Below are positions 7,193 through 14,172 of a stretch of DNA of 14,357 bases, piece by piece. The position numbers and the translations under genes are program-made. The notes beneath the pieces are model-generated. The model saw only the letters and a list, made by a program, of their open reading frames with translations. It ran no database searches and was not told the DNA's origin. Origin of the DNA: an uncultured Clostridia bacterium (GTDB lineage Bacteria > Bacillota > Clostridia > UMGS1810); assembly GCA_905210855.1 (NCBI GenBank), contig CAJLYL010000042.1, forward strand, positions 1-14,357, read 5' to 3'. Numbering within the stretch: the stretch's first letter is position 1; the number at the start of each line of letters is the position of its first letter.

Positions 7193-7558
7193 TTATGCTT
7201 TTATTATATATTCCGCAAGTTTGGTTGCGTTTTCGTCTGTCATGGAACACAGGCAGCATATCGCGTCGTTGCGCGCGTCCTCGTGGCTGCTGCCGAGTGT
7301 GTTTCTGAAAAATTCGTACATAGTTATATACTTAAAATAAAGCTCTCCGGCAAATGTAGCGCCTGCTTTGGTGAACACTATGCCGCCGCTTTGGGTTCTC
7401 TCTATCAGGTTCTCCTGAACGAGGTTGGGGAGCATGAGTGACACGCTGGCTTTTTTCACGCCGAGCGCGCGCGACACATCGATGCTCCTGACGATGCCGC
7501 CCTTGTTTCCAAGCTCGTATATTATAAACATATATCTCTTTTTTGTTGACGGCAGCAT
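7193..7558 (-). CDS. DtxR/MntR-fold transcriptional regulator, atypical metal site
   Basis: A 121-residue winged-helix protein. Residues 1-65 match the DNA-binding domain of DtxR/MntR regulators (IYELGNKGGIVRSIDVSRAL, then VKKASVSLMLPNL as recognition helix, wing SGGIVFTKAG). Residues 70-120 match the helical dimerisation part. The start at 7558 is chosen because GAGGAGG lies six bases upstream; a longer frame to 7624 would overlap the ATPase gene. In a manual alignment to MntR, the usual metal ligands (Asp8, Glu11, His77, Glu99, Glu102, His103) fall on Arg, Phe, Tyr, Ile, Leu and Cys, and a CCLC cluster sits at residues 101-104. It probably controls the operon it sits in, but its signal may not be direct Fe/Mn binding at the classical site. 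It lies 29 bases after the ATPase gene. Confidence 0.85.
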   Translation of the reverse strand: MLPSTKKRYMFIIYELGNKGGIVRSIDVSRALGVKKASVSLMLPNLVQENLIERTQSGGIVFTKAGATFAGELYFKYITMYEFFRNTLGSSHEDARNDAICCLCSMTDENATKLAEYIIKA

Positions 7559-7587
7559 CGCAATCCTCCTCAATTTATTTTTAAAAT

Positions 7588-9660
7588 CTACTCTTCTATA
7601 AACGGGCGCATACTGCGCACACATATGCCCATGGTTGACACATTATGCAGCAGCGCGCTTGTGACAGGCGTTATCACTCCGCCAAGACCCAGCAATATCA
7701 GTGCGCTGTTGAACACGCTGATGAATCGGTAGTTTGAGTGAATCCTTGCAAACAGATTTTCGCTAAGCTCGCGCAGCACCACCAGTCTGTCAAGATTTGA
7801 CGTGAGCAGCGTGATGTCAGCCACCTCGCGTGCTATGTCCGACGCGTCCTTCATGGCTATGGACACATCTGCGGCTGCGAGAGCGGGGGAGTCGTTCACA
7901 CCGTCGCCCACCATGACCACTTTGTGTCCGCACGACTTGATGTCGTTTATTATGTCCAGCTTGTCCTCAGGCAGCACCCGTGCGCGGAATTTATCTATTC
8001 CCAGCTCGCGGCACACGGTTGACGCGGTGCTTTCGCCGTCGCCGGTTATCATCATAACGTCCGTCATGCCTTTGTCTCTCAGCTGCGATATCACCTCATG
8101 CGCATTCGGGCGAATCGGGTCTTCTATGCAGAGTATACCGCAGAGCTTTCCGCCGATTGCAAGGTATATCATGGAGTATTTTTCGCCGTTTTTAATTATT
8201 ATTTCTTTTTGTTCGTCTGTTAATTCAACCTTTTCGTCGTCAAATATAAAGTGCGCACTGCCGATTAACACCCTCTCGCCGTCGAGATAGGACGCTATGC
8301 CGTGAGCAACGATGTATTCTACCTCCGCGTGCTCCTCTCTGTGCTCCAGACCGCGCTCTGTGGCGGCGTGTACAACCGCTTTTGCTACACTGTGGGGAAA
8401 ATGCTCCTCCAGGCAAGCGGAGGTGCGCAGAATCCCGTCCTCTGTGTAATCGCCGAAAGGTATAATCCTTGCGAGAGTGGGGCAGGAGACTGTCAGAGTT
8501 CCCGTTTTGTCGAACACGACGGTGTCGGCAAAGGCGTAGTTCTCAAGGTATCTGCCGCCCTTTATCATTATGTCGTAGTTGGTAGCCTCGCGCATTGCGG
8601 ATATCACGCATATTGGCGTTGACAGCTTTATGGCGCATGAGTAGTCCACCATGAGCACCGACAGCGCCTTAGTCACATTTCCTGTGAAGATGTAGGAGAG
8701 GGCGCTTGCCAGCAGGCTGAACGGCACCAGGCTGTCGGCGAATTTTTCCGCCTTGGTCTGCACTCCGGATTTCAGCTCCTCGGAGTTCTCTATCAGGTCG
8801 ATAATGCCGCTTATGCGGCTGTCGTCGGGCAGCTTGTCTGTCACTATGTCTATGCTGCCTTCGTCTACAACCGTGCCGGCATACACGCTCATGCCTTTTT
8901 CCTTGATGACGGGCACTGCCTCGCCCGTCATGGACGATTCATTCACTCCGGCAGAGCCGGCGGTCACAAATCCGTCCACGGGTATCATGGTGCCCGTGCG
9001 CACACGCACCGTATCTCCGATTTTTATGTCGGACAGCGGCACGAGGGTTTCTGCTCCGCTGTCTATTCTCCACACCTTGTCTATGTTCAGCGATAGGCTG
9101 TCGGAGAGGGCGTTTTTCGCCTTTTTTCGGGTGTAATCCTCAAGCAGCGAGGATATTCCGAGCAGGGTCATTACGGATGAAGCTGTTGACGGCGAACCGC
9201 TGAGGATTGACGCCGACACGGACACCGCGTCGAGCAGAGCAACGTTCATTTTGCCGTGCAAAAGGCTCTTCAATCCTTCTTTAACAAAGGGGAGTGCCCT
9301 GATGACCGTGAGCGGCAGTTTGATGAACGACGGAACAAAAAACTTCATGAAAGCGCGCTTGCCGACAAGCACCGCAAAGTTCTTTTTGAACTCGGCGTCC
9401 ACTTCCTGTATGGATGTGAGCGGCATCTCGGGGATTTCCTTAGGGTCGATTGACGACGCCTTTTCAAGCAGGGTCTCGCGCAAATCTCCGTCGTAATACA
9501 CAAGTATGCCGCCGTTTATGCTCGATGTCTGCACTGAACAGACTCCCTTGATGTCGGATATCTCCTGCATCAGTGCGTTTTCCTGATATTTGTTAAATAC
9601 TCCGGCGCCGCACCTCAAACGCAGTCTGCCCGGAGAATCGTAAACAACAGAATATTTCAT
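7588..9660 (-). CDS. P1B-type metal ATPase, SCA motif (P1B-6/FezB-like candidate)
   Basis: Heavy-metal P-type ATPase in the membrane, moving a metal cation at the cost of ATP. Order of features in the 690 residues: an N-terminal HMA-like domain without CxxC but with PGRLRLR (10-16); hydrophobic segments about 105-170; actuator domain with TGE (245-247); TM pair about 310-350 containing SCA (341-343) where classical heavy-metal pumps have CPx; phosphorylation loop DKTGTLT (Asp384); FPHS (421-424) in the nucleotide domain; hinge GDGVND (585-590); two C-terminal helices ending HNVSTMG and RSMRP. SCA and the PGR motif are, as I recall, marks of the P1B-6 group, whose member FezB loads iron into ferrosomes; Mn/Zn export pumps are the alternative. 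AGAAGG precedes the start. The feo operon context supports iron. Confidence 0.93.
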   Translation of the reverse strand: MKYSVVYDSPGRLRLRCGAGVFNKYQENALMQEISDIKGVCSVQTSSINGGILVYYDGDLRETLLEKASSIDPKEIPEMPLTSIQEVDAEFKKNFAVLVGKRAFMKFFVPSFIKLPLTVIRALPFVKEGLKSLLHGKMNVALLDAVSVSASILSGSPSTASSVMTLLGISSLLEDYTRKKAKNALSDSLSLNIDKVWRIDSGAETLVPLSDIKIGDTVRVRTGTMIPVDGFVTAGSAGVNESSMTGEAVPVIKEKGMSVYAGTVVDEGSIDIVTDKLPDDSRISGIIDLIENSEELKSGVQTKAEKFADSLVPFSLLASALSYIFTGNVTKALSVLMVDYSCAIKLSTPICVISAMREATNYDIMIKGGRYLENYAFADTVVFDKTGTLTVSCPTLARIIPFGDYTEDGILRTSACLEEHFPHSVAKAVVHAATERGLEHREEHAEVEYIVAHGIASYLDGERVLIGSAHFIFDDEKVELTDEQKEIIIKNGEKYSMIYLAIGGKLCGILCIEDPIRPNAHEVISQLRDKGMTDVMMITGDGESTASTVCRELGIDKFRARVLPEDKLDIINDIKSCGHKVVMVGDGVNDSPALAAADVSIAMKDASDIAREVADITLLTSNLDRLVVLRELSENLFARIHSNYRFISVFNSALILLGLGGVITPVTSALLHNVSTMGICVRSMRPFIEE

Positions 9661-9676
9661 TTTAACATTCCTTCTT

Positions 9677-9910
9677 TTATTCTTCCTCTGCCGCCTTTTT
9701 AGCGTCGTAGCAGATATCCTCCGCTTCCTCTTTCATGTTCTTGAATGTCTCCTGTGCGTCATTGCCGAGCTTGATGCATTTTGCAAGTCCGTTTACGCAG
9801 GCTTTGCGCGTCTTGTCACTCTTGAGCGCCTTTACGCCGTATGTTGCGGCGAACACTCCGCCCAGGAAACTGAGGGTCTTTTTGTCTGTAATAAATTCTG
9901 TGAATTTCAT
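9677..9910 (-). CDS. Small protein with hydrophobic GG-containing N-terminus (DUF6110-like)
   Basis: A 77-residue protein: short polar start (KFTEFITDKK), one hydrophobic stretch with small residues (about residues 13-30, LSFLGGVFAATYGVKAL), then a charged, helical tail that ends in a run of Glu. It resembles short proteins, which I recall as DUF6110, encoded next to P-type ATPases in Firmicutes. Small Gly-rich hydrophobic proteins are also partners of the FezB ATPase in ferrosome operons, so a structural or targeting partner for the downstream ATPase is a reasonable guess. The start lies 2 bases after the previous stop, with AAAGGAAA as ribosome binding site inside that preceding gene. It is 16 bases upstream of the ATPase start. 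Confidence 0.8.
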   Translation of the reverse strand: MKFTEFITDKKTLSFLGGVFAATYGVKALKSDKTRKACVNGLAKCIKLGNDAQETFKNMKEEAEDICYDAKKAAEEE

Positions 9911-9912
9911 GA

Positions 9913-10011
9913 TTAAACATTTCCTTTCTTTTTCGGATATTTTTTACATATTTTCTTTATATACAACATCAGCGATGCCGATATAACTGTGAAAAACAGG
10001 GAGTATACCAT
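9913..10011 (-). CDS. Small single-pass membrane peptide, 32 residues
   Basis: The product is one hydrophobic segment (VYSLFFTVISASLMLYI) followed by a strongly basic tail (KKICKKYPKKKGN), so N-out/C-in topology is expected. I do not recognise a family. Support is contextual: GGGAGA at 10021-10026, 9 bases before ATG 10011, is a fair ribosome binding site. The frame fills the gap between the Cys-rich gene (19 bases away) and the next gene (2 bases away), and its last codons contain the next gene's ribosome binding site, suggesting coupling. A second ATG at 10016 opens a 15-codon frame that is less convincing. A longer version of this frame reaching 10149 would overlap the Cys-rich gene. Confidence 0.55.
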   Translation of the reverse strand: MVYSLFFTVISASLMLYIKKICKKYPKKKGNV

Positions 10012-10030
10012 AACATGAACTCTCCCTTTA

Positions 10031-10201
10031 TTACTTGCCGCCGTGGCACTTGCCGTGCAGAGCACAGTTGGCACAGCCGCAGCCGCAGGAGGATTTTCCT
10101 GCGGCTTTGTTCTTTTTGAGATGCAGTATAATAAGGATAACTGCTGCAAGGAGTATAGCGGAAACTGCTATTGTGCCGATATTGTTCATTAGCCAAGTCA
10201 T
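10031..10201 (-). CDS. FeoB-associated Cys-rich membrane protein
   Basis: A 56-residue protein of the type annotated FeoB-associated Cys-rich membrane protein (PF12669). It has an N-terminal transmembrane helix (about residues 8-28, IGTIAVSAILLAAVILII), a basic stretch (HLKKNKAAGK) and a cysteine-rich end with CGCGCANC and a KCHGG tail (five cysteines in all). The cytoplasmic Cys cluster is thought to bind iron or an iron-sulfur group beside FeoB; this is not proven for the family. GGAGG at 10211-10215 is 9 bases before the ATG. The start is 38 bases after feoB ends. Length and position are exactly those usual in Clostridia. Confidence 0.9.
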   Translation of the reverse strand: MTWLMNNIGTIAVSAILLAAVILIILHLKKNKAAGKSSCGCGCANCALHGKCHGGK

Positions 10202-10239
10202 TTTGAAAATCCTCCTTTGGGCGAGTGTGTTAAAATAAT

Positions 10240-12726
10240 TTATTTAAGTGTTTCTGCCTCTTTGTAGGGCTTAAAGAGCATATATACCATTCCGGCAATA
10301 AGCGCTACCGCAACTATTGTACCGAGTATGTTTGCGCTGCCGCCAAAGAGCATACCGAGCTGATTTACTATAAGTGCGATTACATAAGCGAATACGCACT
10401 GATAACCGATTGCGAACCAAGTCCACTTTGTATTGTTCATCTCTCTCTTTATAGCGCCGATTGCCGCAAAGCAAGGTGCGCACAGCAGATTGAACACCAG
10501 GAACGAATATCCGCTGACAGCGGTGAATGCGCCGCCCAATGCCTGATATACGGTCTGATCTCCGCCGCCATAGAGAATGCCCAGTGTGCCGACGATATTC
10601 TCTTTTGCCACAAGACCTGTGATCGACGCAACGGCTGCCTGCCAGTTGCCCCAGCCCAGAGGTGCAAATATCCATGCGATGCAGTTACCTATCTTGGCAA
10701 GTATGCTCATGCCGATTTCGGATTCATCGAGCATACGGAAACCGTCTTCGGTAAAGCCGAAGTATGTTGTAAACCAAACAAAGATTGTGGAAAGCAGGAT
10801 TATTGTGCCGGCTTTCTTTATGAATGACCAGCCGCGCTCCCACATACTGCGCAGTACGTTAAGCAGGGTAGGCATATGGTATGCCGGCAGCTCCATAACA
10901 AACGGTGCAGGGTCGCCTGCGAACATCTTTGTCTTTTTGAGCATGATACCCGATATGATGATTGCTGCCATACCGATGAAGTATGCCGAAGTTGATACCC
11001 AAGCTGAGCCGCCGAATATAGCGCCGGCGATCATTGCTATGAACGGAACCTTTGCACCGCAGGGGATGAAGGTTGTCGTCATGATTGTCATCTTTCTGTC
11101 GCGGTCGTTCTCTATTGTTCTCGACGCCATTACTCCCGGTACGCCGCAGCCTGTGCCTATGAGCATAGGTATGAACGACTTACCGGAAAGACCGAATTTG
11201 CGGAACACTCTGTCGAGCACGAATGCGATACGAGCCATATATCCGCAAGCCTCAAGGAATGCGAGGAGCAGGAACAGCACGAGCATCTGAGGTACAAATC
11301 CGAGTACCGCGCCCACACCGGCTACGATACCGTCGAGGATAAGACCCGAGAGCCAATCCGCGCAATCTGCTTTATCGAGCGCACTCTCCACGAGAACAGG
11401 AATACCGGGAACCCACACGCCGTATTCTGCCGGATCGGGGTCTGCGCAGTCGTAGCTCTCGTAAGTGTCGATTGCGTCGAGCAGTTCGCTGTATGTTGAG
11501 GTTACCTCTTCGTCCGCCATGGTTTCTTCATCCACGACAGTGTAGGTAGCCTCGGGGATATCTTTTACATCTTCCGCAAATGTTGCAAGTGCCTCTTTTG
11601 CTGCGTCTGCGTCAAAATCTTCCGATTCTGTGTCGAGCGCCGCCTCGATATCTTCTGTGTCAACGCCTTCGCTTGCGGCAAATTCGATGTAACCGTTTAC
11701 AATCTCGCTTGCACCGCCGAATTCCTCGCTTACCTCGCCGTACTGTGCCGAGCCTATGCCGAACAGGTGCCATCCGTCACCGAAAAGCCCGTCGTTTGCC
11801 CAGTCCGTAGCCATTGAGCCGACTGTTACCATAGAGATGTAGTACACAACGAACATTACCACTGCGAATATCGGCAGACCGAGCCAACGGTTGGTAACCA
11901 CGCGGTCGATTTTATCCGATGTGGAGAGCTTGCCGACATTTTTCTTCTTATAGCATCCCTTCATCAGCTGAGCGATATACACATATCTCTCGTTGGTGAT
12001 TATGCTCTCTGCGTCGTCGTCGAGTTCGTCCTCGGCAGTCTTGATGTCTTCCTCTATATGTTTGAGAACATCTTCTTTAATGTTGAGTTTCTCGATTATT
12101 TTGCTGTCGCGCTCAAAGATTTTTATCGCATACCATCTCTGCTCATCTTCGGGCATATCGTGGAGGATTGCTTCCTCTATGTGAGCGATTGCGTGTTCAA
12201 CCGCGCCGCTGAATGTGTGCATAGGTATTGTCTTGCCGCCGTTTGCAGCGTTGATTGCTTCCTCTGCTGCCTGCATAACTCCGTCGCCTTTGAGTGCGGA
12301 TATCTCCACCACCTTGCATCCGAGTTCTCTGGACAGCTCGGCAATGTTTATCTTATCGCCGTTCTTTCTAACGACATCCATCATGTTAATTGCGATAACA
12401 ACAGGTATGCCAAGCTCGGTAAGCTGTGTGGTGAGGTAAAGGTTTCTCTCAAGGTTGGTTCCGTCTATGATGTTAAGTATAGCGTCGGGCCTCTCGCCGA
12501 TAAGGTAGTTTCTTGCAACTACCTCCTCAAGGGTGTACGGCGAAAGGGAATAGATACCCGGCAAGTCGGTGATGATTACGCCGTCGTGCTTTTTAAGCTT
12601 TCCTTCCTTCTTCTCGACCGTAACTCCCGGCCAGTTTCCGACAAACTGATTTGAGCCTGTCAGAGCGTTAAACAATGTGGTTTTGCCGCAGTTTGGGTTT
12701 CCTGCAAGGGCAATTCTGATACTCAT
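10240..12726 (-). CDS. feoB: Ferrous iron transporter FeoB with long acidic loop insertion
   Basis: Main bacterial Fe2+ importer: a cytoplasmic G-protein domain fused to a membrane permease. G-motifs are intact: GNPNCGKTT (9-17), Thr36 in PGVTV, DLPG (54-57), NMMD (114-117) and SALKG (143-147). A helical spacer follows to about residue 275, then the first TM (about 281-303). The two Gate segments are present: GTGCGVPG with Cys527, and CAPCFAAIGAIKRE with Cys749/Cys752. Between TM1 and the conserved WLSGLILDGIVAGVG lies a stretch of about 120 acidic residues (about 315-435) with two cysteines outside it or at its edge (427, 455); this makes the protein 828 residues, longer than the roughly 660-770 usual. 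AGAGG precedes the start by 8 bases. It follows the second feoA gene by 27 bases. Confidence 0.97.
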   Translation of the reverse strand: MSIRIALAGNPNCGKTTLFNALTGSNQFVGNWPGVTVEKKEGKLKKHDGVIITDLPGIYSLSPYTLEEVVARNYLIGERPDAILNIIDGTNLERNLYLTTQLTELGIPVVIAINMMDVVRKNGDKINIAELSRELGCKVVEISALKGDGVMQAAEEAINAANGGKTIPMHTFSGAVEHAIAHIEEAILHDMPEDEQRWYAIKIFERDSKIIEKLNIKEDVLKHIEEDIKTAEDELDDDAESIITNERYVYIAQLMKGCYKKKNVGKLSTSDKIDRVVTNRWLGLPIFAVVMFVVYYISMVTVGSMATDWANDGLFGDGWHLFGIGSAQYGEVSEEFGGASEIVNGYIEFAASEGVDTEDIEAALDTESEDFDADAAKEALATFAEDVKDIPEATYTVVDEETMADEEVTSTYSELLDAIDTYESYDCADPDPAEYGVWVPGIPVLVESALDKADCADWLSGLILDGIVAGVGAVLGFVPQMLVLFLLLAFLEACGYMARIAFVLDRVFRKFGLSGKSFIPMLIGTGCGVPGVMASRTIENDRDRKMTIMTTTFIPCGAKVPFIAMIAGAIFGGSAWVSTSAYFIGMAAIIISGIMLKKTKMFAGDPAPFVMELPAYHMPTLLNVLRSMWERGWSFIKKAGTIILLSTIFVWFTTYFGFTEDGFRMLDESEIGMSILAKIGNCIAWIFAPLGWGNWQAAVASITGLVAKENIVGTLGILYGGGDQTVYQALGGAFTAVSGYSFLVFNLLCAPCFAAIGAIKREMNNTKWTWFAIGYQCVFAYVIALIVNQLGMLFGGSANILGTIVAVALIAGMVYMLFKPYKEAETLK

Positions 12727-12753
12727 AACTTATCCTCTCTTTCCCAATATTAT

Positions 12754-12975
12754 TTACTGAATTTCAATCATTTCCGCATCTGCTTTTCGCAGTGACAGTT
12801 CGTATCCGCGCACGGTCACCTCTATGGGATCGCCCAGCGGAGCAACTTTTCTGATATGTACGGCAGTACCCTTGGTAATGCCCATATCCATAAGTCTGCG
12901 CTTTACGGCGCCCTCTCCGTGCAGCTTAACCACTGTTACGGTGTCGCCGATTTTTGCCTGTTTCAATGTGTTCAT
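12754..12975 (-). CDS. feoA: FeoA domain protein (second copy)
   Basis: A 73-residue SH3-like FeoA protein that assists FeoB, probably by contacting its cytoplasmic face. Family marks are LKQAKIGDTVTVVKL at the start, the helix RRLMDMGITKGTAV, and the late DPIEVTVRGYELSLRKADAE segment, which is the classical FeoA signature. GGGAGG lies 7 bases before the ATG. Of the two FeoA proteins here, this one is the closer match to canonical FeoA and sits directly before feoB. Confidence 0.95.
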   Translation of the reverse strand: MNTLKQAKIGDTVTVVKLHGEGAVKRRLMDMGITKGTAVHIRKVAPLGDPIEVTVRGYELSLRKADAEMIEIQ

Positions 12976-13008
12976 CTTTTTTCCTCCCTTAAAAAATTCA
13001 GGTCTTAA

Positions 13009-13221
13009 TTAAACCATAATTTTTCTTGCCATTTCCTCACTGATTGCAACCCTTGCTTCTTTGACGTTTACGATAACGTTTCCTGCGAGCGTGCTCACCA
13101 CACTGACATTACCGCCGACAACGAATCCAAGGTTCTCAAGGTGTTTTTTTAATTCCGGCTTTCCGCCGATTTTCTTGATGATGTTTGTCTCTCCGACTGC
13201 TGCAAGGCTTAGCGGCATCAT
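13009..13221 (-). CDS. feoA: FeoA domain protein (first copy, divergent)
   Basis: A 70-residue FeoA-like protein, first gene of the iron operon. It has PLSLAAVGETNIIKKIGG, the helix KKHLENLGFVVGG and ends with ARVAISEEMARKIMV; the last part keeps the residues that replace the DPI...LR segment of canonical FeoA (NVIVNVKEARVAIS). Duplicate feoA genes before feoB are common in Clostridia; distinct roles are not known. Start: two consecutive ATGs (13221 and 13218) with GGAGG six bases upstream of the first; either can serve. The gap to the next gene is 33 bases. Confidence 0.93.
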   Translation of the reverse strand: MMPLSLAAVGETNIIKKIGGKPELKKHLENLGFVVGGNVSVVSTLAGNVIVNVKEARVAISEEMARKIMV

Positions 13222-13358
13222 TTTTTACCTCCGTTCCGACCGGGATTTCTTTATCGTATGGGACAGGCTCAGAACCAAAGTCCGAGCGCCGTCTGCCTGA
13301 GTTGATTTTGCCGTCCGGTCAATATCGAAAATATGCAGTTAGCTCTCACTAACCTTCA
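13222..13358 (-). promoter_or_regulatory. 5' leader of the feo operon, possibly structured
   Basis: About 137 bases lie between the predicted transcription start and the first feoA. On the minus strand, GACCGG (13315-13320) can pair with CCGGTC (13238-13243), enclosing a hairpin GCTCGGA/TCTGAGC (about 13266-13287, 7 bp with one G-U). No terminator is seen and I cannot match it to a known riboswitch class. Pairing near the ribosome binding site would allow translational control, but this is speculative. Confidence 0.35.
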
Positions 13359-13381
13359 TGAGTTAGTTTATCACAACTAAC
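13338..13381. promoter_or_regulatory. Operator-like GTTAG/CTAAC inverted repeats over the feo promoter
   Basis: Two palindromes stand in tandem: GTTAG-N6-CTAAC (13338-13353) and GTTAGTT-N6-AACTAAC (13362-13381). The second covers the -10 box and part of the spacer of the feo promoter; the first covers the start of the transcript. Position and symmetry fit repression by a dimeric metalloregulator. The half-site resembles the TTAG(G)TTAG type recognised by DtxR/IdeR/MntR proteins, and such a protein is encoded in the operon. Confidence 0.7.
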
Positions 13382-13393
13382 CGCCGCTGTCAA
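13365..13393 (-). promoter_or_regulatory. Promoter of the feo/P-type ATPase operon
   Basis: On the minus strand, TTGACA (13388-13393) and TAAACT (13365-13370) are spaced by 17 bases. No other good promoter or terminator is seen between the nine genes, whose gaps are 2 to 38 bases, so this probably drives the whole operon. Confidence 0.75.
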
Positions 13394-13498
13394 TATTTTT
13401 TTGATAAATTTTCATGGTTATTTTTAATAAAAATGTCACTTTGTGATGTATTTTGATAGTCAATTTGTTGGTTTGGTGCACTGTTAATCCTTTTGTGC

Positions 13499-13527
13499 TT
13501 GATTTTCTGCCGAAAAGACTGTAAAAT
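13499..13527 (+). promoter_or_regulatory. Promoter of the metallophosphoesterase gene
   Basis: TTGATT (13499-13504) and TAAAAT (13522-13527) with a 17-base spacer lie 36 bases before the start codon. The stretch 13394-13498 between this and the divergent feo promoter is AT-rich and I see no further feature in it. Confidence 0.6.
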
Positions 13528-13563
13528 TGATTGCAGATAGCTTATACGACGGGGGAGAGTACC

Positions 13564-14100
13564 ATGAAATTCTTGATTGCATCGGATATACACGGCTCGG
13601 CTTATTATTGTAAAAGGCTTGTTGAGCGCTTTGAAAAAGAGGGCGCGGACAGGCTGATTCTGCTCGGCGATCTGCTCTATCACGGGCCGAGGAACGATTT
13701 GCCGCGTGACTACGCCCCAAAAGAGGTTATCCCCATGCTGAATGCGCTCAAGTCAAAGATACTCTGCGTGCGCGGCAACTGCGACACCGAGGTTGATCAG
13801 ATGGTGCTCGATTTCCCGATTCTTGCAGAGTATGCCGTCATAGACTGCGGCAGCCGTCTTGTCTATGCCACGCACGGTCACAAGAGGGGAGAACTGACGG
13901 ATTCTTTATCTGACGGTGACATCTTGCTCTGCGGTCACACCCATATCCCGGCTTGCGATGAGGGGAGATTTACTTATCTTAACCCCGGTTCTGTCTCTAT
14001 CCCAAAAGAGGGGTCAAGAAATTCTTATATGACGCTTGAGGACGGCGTGTTTGTCTGGAAAGACCTCGACGGAAACGAATATAGAAAATATGAGGCTTAA
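13564..14100 (+). CDS. yfcE: YfcE-family metallophosphodiesterase
   Basis: A 178-residue cytoplasmic calcineurin-like phosphodiesterase of the YfcE type, which hydrolyses phosphodiesters in vitro; the physiological substrate is unknown. All metal-binding motifs are present in order: DIHG (8-11), GDLLYHGPRND (35-45), GNCD (71-74), THGH (103-106) and GHTH (124-127), then the LNPGSVSIPK segment typical of YfcE. The start at 13564 follows GGGGGAGAG (13550-13558); the frame is open further to ATG 13531, but that extension has no ribosome binding site and precedes the conserved first strand KFLIASD. It is divergent from the feo operon and has no evident link to it. No strong terminator follows, only an AT-only 8-bp hairpin at 14123-14145. 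Confidence 0.93.
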   Translation: MKFLIASDIHGSAYYCKRLVERFEKEGADRLILLGDLLYHGPRNDLPRDYAPKEVIPMLNALKSKILCVRGNCDTEVDQMVLDFPILAEYAVIDCGSRLVYATHGHKRGELTDSLSDGDILLCGHTHIPACDEGRFTYLNPGSVSIPKEGSRNSYMTLEDGVFVWKDLDGNEYRKYEA

Positions 14101-14172
14101 AAAACGAATATGCCTGATGTACTTGAAAAAATGATTATTTTTCAAAAAGTTCAAAAAAATTCATTTTGGGTA

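Noticed and set aside
7802..8290. Plus-strand frames opposite the P-type ATPase
   Set aside because: Ser/Met-rich shadows of conserved ATPase motifs on the other strand.
9969..10016. 15-codon frame from ATG 10016 beside the 32-residue peptide
   Set aside because: Spacing of 4 bases to the ribosome binding site is short, the product has no membrane helix or recognisable feature, and the 32-residue frame fits the gap better.
13222..13337. Known NiCo/czcD-type or yybP-type metal riboswitch before feoA
   Set aside because: GGGACAG and CAGGC-like fragments occur but not in the order or junction layout I know for these classes.
14123..14145. Terminator for the YfcE-like gene
   Set aside because: The 8-bp stem is almost entirely A-T and lacks a proper T-run after it, too weak to call.
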